Assembly: GCF_004353925.1 (NCBI RefSeq)
Contig: NZ_SMOK01000027.1
Span: 62,001-126,000, forward strand
Source of the DNA: Pseudomonas sp. H9
GTDB lineage: Bacteria; Pseudomonadota; Gammaproteobacteria; Pseudomonadales; Pseudomonadaceae
Direction: 5' to 3'
Length of the DNA stretch: 64,000 nt
Shown here: positions 44,589-51,616 of the stretch, one piece after another
How positions within the stretch are numbered: the first letter of the stretch is position 1
Layout of the letters: the number at the start of each line of letters is the position of its first letter
Made by a program: the position numbers and the translations under genes
The notes under the pieces: model-generated
Told to the model about the DNA's origin: nothing
Database searches by the model: none
The model's input: the letters and a program-made list of their open reading frames with translations, nothing else

Positions 44589-45830
44589 TCAGATCCAGGA
44601 ATGCCGGGCAGGCAAGGTACCGTTGAGGTGGTAGGCACCGACGGCGTGGTATTTCCAGCGCACCGGGTCGTGGAGGGTGTGTACGCGGGCATTGCGCCAA
44701 TGCCGGTCGAGGTTGAACTCGGCCAGGGTGGCGCGGCTGCCGGCCAGTTCGAACAGCTTCTCGCTGGCCTGCAGGGCAATCTCGGTGGTCAGCACCTTGG
44801 CCTCGGCTACGGCAATCGAAGCGCGAGCGGCCGAGTCGGCATTCACTGGCGCGGCGTTGACCTCATCGAGGGTGCGCGCGGCTTTGCTCAACAACGCCTG
44901 GGCTGCGTGCAGTTCAAGCTGCAGACGGCCGATATCGGCGATTACGTAGAGGTCATCGCTGGCGCGCTCGACCTTGGCATCGATCCACGGGCGTGATTTT
45001 TCCCGCACAAAGCTGATCGCGTCGGCCACCGCCGCTTCGGCAATGCCGGCATCGATGGCGGCCTGGATCAGTTGCGATGCGGCACCCTGGATGTTCGGCA
45101 CCTCGTTCTGGCGCCAGTTGTCGATCACCAGTTCTGGTTCGACCTGGACCCGGTCGAGCAGCACTGTGCCGCTGGCGGTGGTGCGCTGGCCGAAGCCTGA
45201 CCAGTCATCGACGATTCGCAGCCCTGGGGTGCCGCGGCGCACAAAGGCCATGACCTGGTGGCCTTCGTCGTTGATCGCTTTGACCGCTACCCAGTGGGCG
45301 AACAGGGCGCCGGTGGAGTAGAACTTCTGGCCGCTGAGTACGTAGCGATCGCCCTCGCGGGTGATGCGTGCCTTGAGTTCCAGGGTGTGCTTGCTGCCGC
45401 GCTCGGGCCCGGCATTGCCGATCCGCCAGCCGTCGAGTACCGACTTGAACAGCAGTTCCTTCTGCCGCTCGGTGGCGGTGCCTTTGAGCAGTTGCAGAAT
45501 GCCAAACTGGTTCTGTGGAATTTGCCCCAACGCCGGGTCGGCGGCGCTGATGATGCGAAACACTTCGGCGATGGTGACAAACGACACCTGTGGGCCGCCA
45601 AAGGCACGGGGAATGGAAATACTGCCCAGGCCGCTGCGGGTGAACTGCTCGATTTCGGCCCAGGGCAGTTTGCGCTGTTGGTCGCGACGAGCGGCCTGGC
45701 TGCGGGCTACCTCGGCCAGTTCATGGGCGGCCTGCAGTGCTTGTTCATCATTGAGCAGCACCTTGGCTGGCAACAGCAGCGGGGCGCTGTCCAGATCACT
45801 GTGGACGTTGATATCTGCCAGACTGGACAT
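44589..45830 (-). CDS. SfnB-like acyl-CoA dehydrogenase-type flavoprotein (copy 1)
   Basis: A 413-residue paralogue of the next gene, first in the operon. It has IPRAFGGPQVSFVTIAEVF, the flavin-contact stretch SGQKFYSTGALFAHW, WSGFGQRTTASGTVL and the shared tail HWRNARVHTLHDPVRWKYH. DszC-type desulfurising monooxygenases share this organisation. The two copies in tandem suggest related reactions on two substrates or two steps of one pathway. The operon continues through the second flavoprotein, the LLM monooxygenase and the transporter genes to 39420. Confidence 0.83.
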   Translation of the reverse strand: MSSLADINVHSDLDSAPLLLPAKVLLNDEQALQAAHELAEVARSQAARRDQQRKLPWAEIEQFTRSGLGSISIPRAFGGPQVSFVTIAEVFRIISAADPALGQIPQNQFGILQLLKGTATERQKELLFKSVLDGWRIGNAGPERGSKHTLELKARITREGDRYVLSGQKFYSTGALFAHWVAVKAINDEGHQVMAFVRRGTPGLRIVDDWSGFGQRTTASGTVLLDRVQVEPELVIDNWRQNEVPNIQGAASQLIQAAIDAGIAEAAVADAISFVREKSRPWIDAKVERASDDLYVIADIGRLQLELHAAQALLSKAARTLDEVNAAPVNADSAARASIAVAEAKVLTTEIALQASEKLFELAGSRATLAEFNLDRHWRNARVHTLHDPVRWKYHAVGAYHLNGTLPARHSWI

Positions 45831-46040
45831 CAGTACTGCTCCTTGGCTGTACTCAATGCCCTGGCGTTACGCACTGGGGTGATTGTGTTCCTGACCATAC
45901 CTTACCTCACGTATTAGAAAGGTCGGCGCGCGCTGCGCCGACGGAAATGCGCTGGTCCGGTGGTCCGGTTCATATACCCTAATGCTGTATAAAAATTAAA
46001 TAAACTAACTTGTTGGAATATGCATAGAAGTACTCAACGC
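45831..46040 (-). promoter_or_regulatory. Leader and promoter region of the SfnB/monooxygenase/transporter operon
   Basis: In this 210-base gap an AT-rich block (45970-46025, with TATAAAAATTAAATAAACTAA) contrasts sharply with its surroundings. Next to it TGGTCCGG occurs twice in direct tandem (45953-45960, 45961-45968). A strong hairpin, GTCGGCGC / GCGCCGAC (45922-45942), lies in the presumed leader of the operon. No GG-N10-GC sigma-54 element is evident to me. A sulfur-limitation regulator is a reasonable guess. Confidence 0.45.
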
Positions 46041-46724
46041 TCATCCGGCAAACACCCGAAGTGCAGTTGAGGGCGCCCACTGCGAGCGGTTGCCGACCCG
46101 GTCGAGAATGCAGTAGCTCAGCTCCAGATGCGGGTCAGCACCGCTTTCTTCGATCAGAGCCCGTGGGATTTCCACTTGCAGCGTGCGACCGATCTGTTGG
46201 CGATTCAGGGGCGCAAGGTCGAGCCGCAGATCACCCCAGCGCACGGTAATCTGGTCGCCTTCTGCCATGTTGCGGTAAGGCGCCAGGCTGCACTGCAGGT
46301 CGCCACTCAGGGTGTCGAGACAAAGGCCTTCGTGACGCAGCCGACGATCCAGTTGCAAGGGCTGCAGGTGCTGCTCTGCGTCATTGCCGCCGGGGCAGTC
46401 GAGTTTGACCAGCACTTGTCGCTCGGGTGATCTCAGCGGGCGTTGGCCAGGCTTGAACACGCGGTAATGCAGGCGCTGGACGCCGTTGTGCAGCATCCCG
46501 GCGGGTATGCGCAATTCGACGTAGTCATCTGCGTGCGCAGCTTGCAGTGTGTGAGCGGCGACAAAGCGCTGGCCCCAGAACAGCGTGATCAGGTCACCTG
46601 CTTCCATTGGCGGTTGTATCGCTATGCGCGCGTGCAGCCGGGTTGCACTGTGCAAGCCGATACCGGCGATATGGATACCGGGCAGGGCAGGAAGGAGGAG
46701 TTCGATTGCTGGGCTGGCAGACAT
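46041..46724 (-). CDS. Hypothetical beta-rich protein, function unknown
   Basis: A 227-residue protein with no signal peptide or membrane helix. It appears to be made of two similar Ig-like halves: the phrase LELSYCILDRVGNRSQWAPS at the end echoes an earlier VELRIPAGMLHNGVQRLHYRVF, and each half has GDLITLFWG or GDQITVRWG. Similar domains occur in large Pseudomonas surface or toxin-associated proteins. I start it at ATG 46724, which has AAGG 9 bases ahead, though 46733 is also possible. It follows the cystine transporter operon in the same direction after about 170 bases, which hold a 8-base-stem hairpin (46797-46822). No function is assigned. Confidence 0.6.
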   Translation of the reverse strand: MSASPAIELLLPALPGIHIAGIGLHSATRLHARIAIQPPMEAGDLITLFWGQRFVAAHTLQAAHADDYVELRIPAGMLHNGVQRLHYRVFKPGQRPLRSPERQVLVKLDCPGGNDAEQHLQPLQLDRRLRHEGLCLDTLSGDLQCSLAPYRNMAEGDQITVRWGDLRLDLAPLNRQQIGRTLQVEIPRALIEESGADPHLELSYCILDRVGNRSQWAPSTALRVFAG

Positions 46725-46894
46725 GGCGCGCATCCTTGGCTTGAGTCGCTGCGGGAATGGCGGTTATTGGCCAGCGGGCGCGCAGGATCAAGCCCGGCCA
46801 CTGCCCTTTGTGAAGCAGTGGCGAACTTCAGAACAGGCCTACGCCCGTGCGGAAAGCAGCAGGCGCGCTTGAGGGCGGGGTCTGGCGGGGTAAT

Positions 46895-47656
46895 TCAGTA
46901 CCCAGTGTTCTGGGTGCCGAGAAACTTGCCGAGGAACTGCCGGGTGCGTTCTTCCTTGGGGTGGGCAAATAACGCGCGGGCTTCGCCTTGTTCGACAATT
47001 ACGCCCTTGTCGAAAAAAATCACCCGGTTGGCGACGTCGCGGGCAAAGCTCATTTCGTGGGTGACGATGATCATGGTGCGGCGCTCTTCGGCCAGGCCGC
47101 GAATGGTCGCCAATACTTCGCCGACCAGCTCCGGGTCCAATGCCGAGGTCGGTTCGTCGAACAGGATAACTTCCGGCTCCATGGCCAGGGCCCGTGCAAT
47201 GGCCACCCGTTGTTGCTGGCCGCCCGACAGCTTGCGAGGGTACGAAGCCTCCTTGCCTGCCAGGCCGACCTTGGCCAACAGCTTCATGCCCAATGCCACG
47301 GCTTGCTCGCGCGGGGTCTTCTTGACGACCACTGGGCCTTCGATGACGTTTTCCAGTGCGGTGCGATGAGGGAACAGGTTGAAGTTCTGAAACACAAACC
47401 CGACCTGCTGACGCAGCTTGCGGATCAACCCTTGCTGCTGGCTGAGCGGGCGATTGGCATCAATCTCCACGTCACCGACCTGGATACGCCCGCTGCTCGG
47501 GGTTTCCAGCAGATTCAGGCAGCGCAGGAAGGTGGTTTTGCCGGAGCCGCTGGGGCCGATGATGGCGATGACCTCGCCAGCCTCGACCTTCAGGCTGATT
47601 TCGTTCAGCACGGTCTGGCCATTGAACTGCTTGCTCAGTCGCTCTACCACGATCAT
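46895..47656 (-). CDS. tcyN: L-cystine ABC transporter ATPase
   Basis: A 253-residue polar-amino-acid ATPase. Walker [10 protein letters not shown] (about residue 34), signature [15 protein letters not shown], Walker [14 protein letters not shown], switch [11 protein letters not shown]. Sequence and the surrounding genes match the cystine importer TcyJ-TcyL-TcyN (FliY-YecS-YecC). It starts 3 bases after the permease stop. Confidence 0.88.
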   Translation of the reverse strand: MIVVERLSKQFNGQTVLNEISLKVEAGEVIAIIGPSGSGKTTFLRCLNLLETPSSGRIQVGDVEIDANRPLSQQQGLIRKLRQQVGFVFQNFNLFPHRTALENVIEGPVVVKKTPREQAVALGMKLLAKVGLAGKEASYPRKLSGGQQQRVAIARALAMEPEVILFDEPTSALDPELVGEVLATIRGLAEERRTMIIVTHEMSFARDVANRVIFFDKGVIVEQGEARALFAHPKEERTRQFLGKFLGTQNTGY

Positions 47657-47659
47657 GCC

Positions 47660-48328
47660 TCAGGACTCCTGGTCGTGCCGGTTGACCCGCTCTTCCAGGC
47701 GGTTCTGCAGGTGTGCAAGAACGCTGGCCAGCACCCAGTAGATCAGTGCGGCGGCAAGGTACATGGTGAAAATTTCAAAGGTTCGTGCGGTGATCAGTTG
47801 TGCCTGACGGAACAGCTCCGGTACCTGGATGGTGGCGGCCAACGCCGTGTCTTTTACCAGTGAGATAAAGCTGTTGCCCAAAGGCGGCAGCGCTGTGCGC
47901 GCCGCCTGGGGCAGGATTGCCCGGCGCATGGCCTGGCCGCGGGTCATGCCGATACTGGCAGCCGCTTCCCACTGGCCGCGATCGATCGAACCGATGGCAG
48001 CACGCAGGATTTCACAGGCATAGGCCGCCATGTTCAGCGAGAAGCCGATCAAGGCTGCGGGCATCGGGTCCAACTCGATACCCAATTGCGGCAAGCCGTA
48101 ATAGATCATGAACAACTGCACCAGCAACGGTGTGCCGCGAAAGAACGACACATAAACCCGCGCTGTCCAGCTCAGCAGCTTGAACGACGACAACCGCATC
48201 AGGGCCAGGCCAAAACCCAGCAACAGGCCGAAGAACATCCCGCCGAGGCTGAGAATGACCGTGTAGTACGCGCCCTTGAGCAAAAAGGGCGCGCTGTCGA
48301 GCGCAAGCTGCAGGCTGTCTTCGATCAT
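47660..48328 (-). CDS. tcyL: L-cystine ABC transporter permease
   Basis: A 222-residue inner-membrane permease of the HisM type with five helices and the docking loop EAAASIGMTRGQAMRRAILPQAARTALPP. It overlaps the binding-protein stop by 4 bases (ATGA) and precedes tcyN by 3 bases, giving a tight three-gene operon for cystine import. Confidence 0.88.
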   Translation of the reverse strand: MIEDSLQLALDSAPFLLKGAYYTVILSLGGMFFGLLLGFGLALMRLSSFKLLSWTARVYVSFFRGTPLLVQLFMIYYGLPQLGIELDPMPAALIGFSLNMAAYACEILRAAIGSIDRGQWEAAASIGMTRGQAMRRAILPQAARTALPPLGNSFISLVKDTALAATIQVPELFRQAQLITARTFEIFTMYLAAALIYWVLASVLAHLQNRLEERVNRHDQES

Positions 48329-49119
48329 TTAGTCACGTCGTCGCCGAAGTACTTCTGGGACAGCTTGGCCAGGGTGCCATCGGCACGCAGCTTATCCAGT
48401 GCCTTGTTGAGCGCTTCGAGCAGTTCCGGCTCACCCTTGCGCAGAGCGATGCCTGATTCCAGGCGTGAGAAAGCGTTGCCGGCCAAGGCTGTGTCTTTGG
48501 CTTTCTGGGCGTATTCCAGCGCGGCCAGACGGTCGATCAAGATGGCGTCGATACGGCCTACTCGCAGTTCCTGGAATTTGGTGGGGTCATCGTCGTAGGT
48601 CTTGACCACCGCATCGGGTACTGCGGATTTCACCCACTGCTCGTAGTTGGTCCCCAGGCCCACGCCAACCTTTTTGCCTGCAAGGTCTGCGGCTTCGTTG
48701 ATGTTGAGTTCATCTTTTTTCTTGGCCAGCACCAGCGCCTGAATGCCGGAAACGGTATACGGCTGGGAGAAGTCGTATTTCTTTTTGCGCTCTTCGGAAA
48801 TGGTCACCTGGTTGATCACCACGTCCAGGCGTTTGGATTCCAGCGCGGCGAGAATGCCATCCCATTTGGTCGGTTGCAGCTTGGCTTTGACCCCCAGCTC
48901 TTTGGCCAGCGCTTCGGACAGCTCCACTTCGTAACCGGCCAGCTTGCCGTTCTCATCGACGAAGCTGAACGGTGGGTAAGTGCCCTCAAGGCCAACGCTG
49001 ATCGTGCCCTTGTCCTTGATGGTCTGCAGTTGCTCACCAGCAACGGCCTGGCCGAGCAGGGTGGCGCCCAGCAGCAGGGCGACGCCTGCGTTGATAATCT
49101 GTTTAGCGATTACTGTCAT
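48325..49119 (-). CDS. tcyJ: L-cystine-binding periplasmic protein
   Basis: A 264-residue exported binding protein; the signal peptide runs to about residue 27 (GQAVAGEQ). Family 3 features are GTISVGLEGTYPPFSFVDENGKLAGYEVELSEALAKEL and KRLDVVINQVTISEERKKKYDFSQPY. The length and sequence fit FliY/TcyJ, which binds L-cystine. First gene of tcyJLN. Its promoter should lie in 49120-49226, which contains an AT-rich tract. Confidence 0.88.
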   Translation of the reverse strand: MTVIAKQIINAGVALLLGATLLGQAVAGEQLQTIKDKGTISVGLEGTYPPFSFVDENGKLAGYEVELSEALAKELGVKAKLQPTKWDGILAALESKRLDVVINQVTISEERKKKYDFSQPYTVSGIQALVLAKKKDELNINEAADLAGKKVGVGLGTNYEQWVKSAVPDAVVKTYDDDPTKFQELRVGRIDAILIDRLAALEYAQKAKDTALAGNAFSRLESGIALRKGEPELLEALNKALDKLRADGTLAKLSQKYFGDDVTK

Positions 49120-49149
49120 GACGAAGCCCCAATGTTGTTGTGTCGTGGA

Positions 49150-49205
49150 TGGCGACTATAGGGTGACGCTAATAGGCTTAAAAATAATATAAATTCATTT
49201 TCTTA
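49150..49205 (-). promoter_or_regulatory. AT-rich upstream region of tcyJLN
   Basis: The gap between dcyD and tcyJ includes CTTAAAAATAATATAAATTC near 49170, a sharp AT-rich excursion in a GC-rich genome. Comparable tracts lie before tauA, lsfA, ssuE, the sfnB operon and tcyP. CysB of enteric bacteria binds AT-rich sites upstream of sulfur genes, so this is a candidate CysB region (inference). Confidence 0.4.
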
Positions 49206-49226
49206 TGCCTTTAGCGCACAAGTAGC

Positions 49227-50225
49227 TCAACTGTTCCAGACCTCAGGGTAGGCGAATAACGCCGGAGCCCCACCGGTATGCAGGAAAATCAACGGGCCAT
49301 CGTCGAATCGCTGACGGGCAATGCCGTCGAGCAGGCCGGCCATGGCTTTGCCGGTGTACACCGGGTCGAGCAGCAAACCTTCCTGGCTGGCCAGCAGGCG
49401 AATTGCGGCCAGGGTGCCGGCGTTCGGTTCGCCGTAGCGGGGGGCGAAATACTCGTCCCACAGCTCGACCTTGAATGCCGCCGGCAGACGCACACCCAGC
49501 AGTTCCGCGGTGCGCTCGGCCAGGCCTTGTACTTTTGGTCGTTGTGCCTCGTCACTACGCGAAACGGTGACGCCGATCACCGGCAGTTGTGGCAAGGTTT
49601 CAGCCAGTGCCAGAGCCAGGCCGCTGTGGGTGCCGGCACTGCCGGAAGCGAGCACGACGCCGGCGAACGTTTGGCCGCTGTGGTTAATCTGTTCGGCCAG
49701 TTCCAACCCTGCGCGTACATAGCCCAACGCACCCAGTGCGTTGGAGCCGCCGATGGGCACGATGTAGGGTTTGCGCCCGCTGGCGTGCAGGCGCACTGCC
49801 AGGGCTTGCAGCTGTTCATCGGCGTTGTCGAGGTTATCCACAAGCTCGACCTTGGTATCGAACAGCTCCAGCAGCAGGCGGTTGCCGTTACCTTGGTAGC
49901 TGGCTGAATCGGTGTTGATCGGGTTTTCCAACAGCGCGACACAATTAAGGCCCAATTGCGCGGCGAGTGCGGCGGTCTGGCGGACATGGTTGGATTGAAT
50001 GGCACCGGCAGTGACCAGGGTGTCGGCCCCTTTGCTCAAGGCATCGGCCGCCAGGTATTCGAGTTTGCGCAGCTTGTTGCCGCCCAGCGCGAGCGGTGTG
50101 AGGTCGTCGCGTTTTACATAGATGTCCCGGTCAACCCAAGCCGAGAGGCGTTGCAGTTTTTGCAACGGGGTCGGTGCGCCCAGCAGGTCCAGACGATTGA
50201 AGCGTGAAAGCTGTCGGTCGATCAT
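49227..50225 (-). CDS. dcyD: D-cysteine desulfhydrase
   Basis: A 332-residue PLP enzyme of the ACC-deaminase/D-cysteine desulfhydrase family, which splits D-cysteine into pyruvate, ammonia and sulfide. Lys51 in [12 protein letters not shown] binds PLP; the [18 protein letters not shown] and [15 protein letters not shown] regions bind substrate and phosphate. The length matches E. coli DcyD. It lies upstream of the cystine importer in the same direction, the same association seen in enterics (fliY-dcyD-yecSC), so it probably frees sulfur from imported cystine. Confidence 0.9.
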   Translation of the reverse strand: MIDRQLSRFNRLDLLGAPTPLQKLQRLSAWVDRDIYVKRDDLTPLALGGNKLRKLEYLAADALSKGADTLVTAGAIQSNHVRQTAALAAQLGLNCVALLENPINTDSASYQGNGNRLLLELFDTKVELVDNLDNADEQLQALAVRLHASGRKPYIVPIGGSNALGALGYVRAGLELAEQINHSGQTFAGVVLASGSAGTHSGLALALAETLPQLPVIGVTVSRSDEAQRPKVQGLAERTAELLGVRLPAAFKVELWDEYFAPRYGEPNAGTLAAIRLLASQEGLLLDPVYTGKAMAGLLDGIARQRFDDGPLIFLHTGGAPALFAYPEVWNS

Positions 50226-50292
50226 GGCGAATCATCTGTAGGGAAAATCCGACTATAGGCAGGCCCGGCTCGATGGGCAACTTCTGGGCTTC

Positions 50293-50362
50293 GGTGGGAG
50301 CGGGCTTGCCCCGCGATGCGGTGTGACAGACTAACCGCAATCGCGGGGCAAGCCCGCTCCTA
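50293..50362. repeat. REP pair, long (70 bp) form
   Basis: Inverted REP copies in the dcyD/epsC intergenic region. The spacer is nearly identical to the pair at 24832, which suggests recent copying of one unit. Confidence 0.9.
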
Positions 50363-50473
50363 GCGGAAATCCGGGAAAACCTGTTTCTTCTCTTACCGCT
50401 ATTTGCCGTAAAGTGGCTGTCTATCTGGCGGCCTTCTCATTCCATAACCGCCGCCGCGGCAGGAGATGTAACC

Positions 50474-51406
50474 GTGAGCGAAAACGCGCAAACAGGGCAT
50501 TGGCAACTGCAGGGCATCGTAGCCGGCTTGCGTAGCGCCCGAGAAATATGGCGTAGCAGCAATGGGCGTAGCAGTGGTGAACAGGGTGGGCGCGAATTGC
50601 CTTCGCGTGAGGCCATGCGCCACATTCTTGAACAGCTGTGTGGGGCCTTGTTCCCTATGCGTCTGGGGCCGGTGGACCTGCGCGAGGAAAGCGAAGATTT
50701 CTACGTCGGGCATACCCTCGACTCGGCTCTGACCGCCTTGCTGGCGCAGGCACGTCTGGAATTGCGCTACGTTGCTCGTCATGGCAAGTGCAACACCGCA
50801 GAAGTCGACGCCAAGGCATTGCGTTTGATCCAGGACTTCGCCGCGGCGCTGCCTGGCCTGCGCCGTTTGCTCGACACCGATGTACTGGCAGCCTTCCACG
50901 GCGACCCGGCTGCACGCAGCGTTGATGAAGTACTGCTGTGCTATCCAGGTATTCTGGCCGTGATTCATCACCGTCTGGCCCATCACTTTTACCGTTCCGG
51001 TTTGCCCTTGCTGGCGCGAATCAGCTCGGAGCTGGCGCATTCAGCCACCGGTATCGATATTCACCCGGGCGCACAGATTGGCCAGAGCTTTTTCATCGAC
51101 CATGGCACTGGCGTGGTCATCGGCGAAACCGCGATCATCGGCGAGCGCGTGCGTATTTATCAGGCGGTAACCCTGGGTGCCAAACGCTTCCCGGCAGACG
51201 AGGACGGGCAGCTGTTGAAAGGCCAGCCGCGTCACCCAATCGTCGAGGACGACGTGGTGATTTATGCCGGTGCAACTATTCTCGGACGGATCACCATTGG
51301 CAAAGGTTCGACCATCGGCGGCAACGTCTGGTTGACCCGCAGCGTGGCGCCGGGCAGCAACCTGACCCAGGCCAACCTGCAGCATGATGACGGGACGCAG
51401 AAGTAA
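50474..51406 (+). CDS. epsC: Serine O-acetyltransferase (EpsC/SrpH type)
   Basis: A 310-residue serine acetyltransferase that makes O-acetylserine for cysteine synthesis. The N-terminal 190 residues are helical; the C-terminal part is a left-handed beta-helix with the catalytic-region repeats IDIHPGAQIGQSFFIDHGTGVVIGE and a looped stretch VTLGAKRFPADEDGQLLKGQPRHPIV. It is longer than the roughly 270-residue CysE and resembles the SrpH/EpsC isoform found in sulfur clusters. Located within the sulfur block, divergent from dcyD. A second, housekeeping cysE probably exists elsewhere. Confidence 0.88.
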   Translation: MSENAQTGHWQLQGIVAGLRSAREIWRSSNGRSSGEQGGRELPSREAMRHILEQLCGALFPMRLGPVDLREESEDFYVGHTLDSALTALLAQARLELRYVARHGKCNTAEVDAKALRLIQDFAAALPGLRRLLDTDVLAAFHGDPAARSVDEVLLCYPGILAVIHHRLAHHFYRSGLPLLARISSELAHSATGIDIHPGAQIGQSFFIDHGTGVVIGETAIIGERVRIYQAVTLGAKRFPADEDGQLLKGQPRHPIVEDDVVIYAGATILGRITIGKGSTIGGNVWLTRSVAPGSNLTQANLQHDDGTQK

Positions 51407-51418
51407 GGTTTAGAAGAC

Positions 51419-51469
51419 CGTCGCGGAGTTAGCCCGTTCCTACACTGTGGGAGCGGGCTTGCCCCGCGA
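51419..51469. repeat. REP pair, short (51 bp), left copy degenerate
   Basis: The left arm reads GTCGCGGAGTTAGCCCGTTCC, with several changes from consensus, and the right arm is canonical. It follows the epsC stop and precedes the BetI-like operator. Confidence 0.8.
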
Positions 51470-51496
51470 AAGGTCGCATTACGGACCCCATCCATG

Positions 51497-51524
51497 TTTA
51501 ACTTGAACGCTTGTTCAAGTTAAA
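51497..51524 (+). promoter_or_regulatory. BetI-like operator upstream of the BCCT gene
   Basis: A perfect 12-base inverted repeat, TTTAACTTGAAC and GTTCAAGTTAAA, flanks GCTT. The core TTGAAC-N4-GTTCAA resembles the operator of BetI, the choline-sensing TetR repressor of Pseudomonas glycine-betaine genes. betI itself is not in the window. Confidence 0.75.
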
Positions 51525-51616
51525 ACGGTGGTCCGCTGCCGGCGTTCAACAGGAGGAAACCCTTTGCTGAACCCGTTCAATCCAAGCCTTTCCCCTCATC
51601 TCGAGGTGCACGTTTA

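Noticed and set aside
45831-46040. Sigma-54 promoter for the SfnB operon
   Set aside because: SfnR-type control would predict GG-N10-GC; I could not find a convincing match on the minus strand here, nor before the porin gene.
46734-46894. Small plus-strand gene in the gap after the cystine operon
   Set aside because: Frames here simply continue antisense reading of neighbouring genes; only a weak hairpin (46797-46822) is visible.
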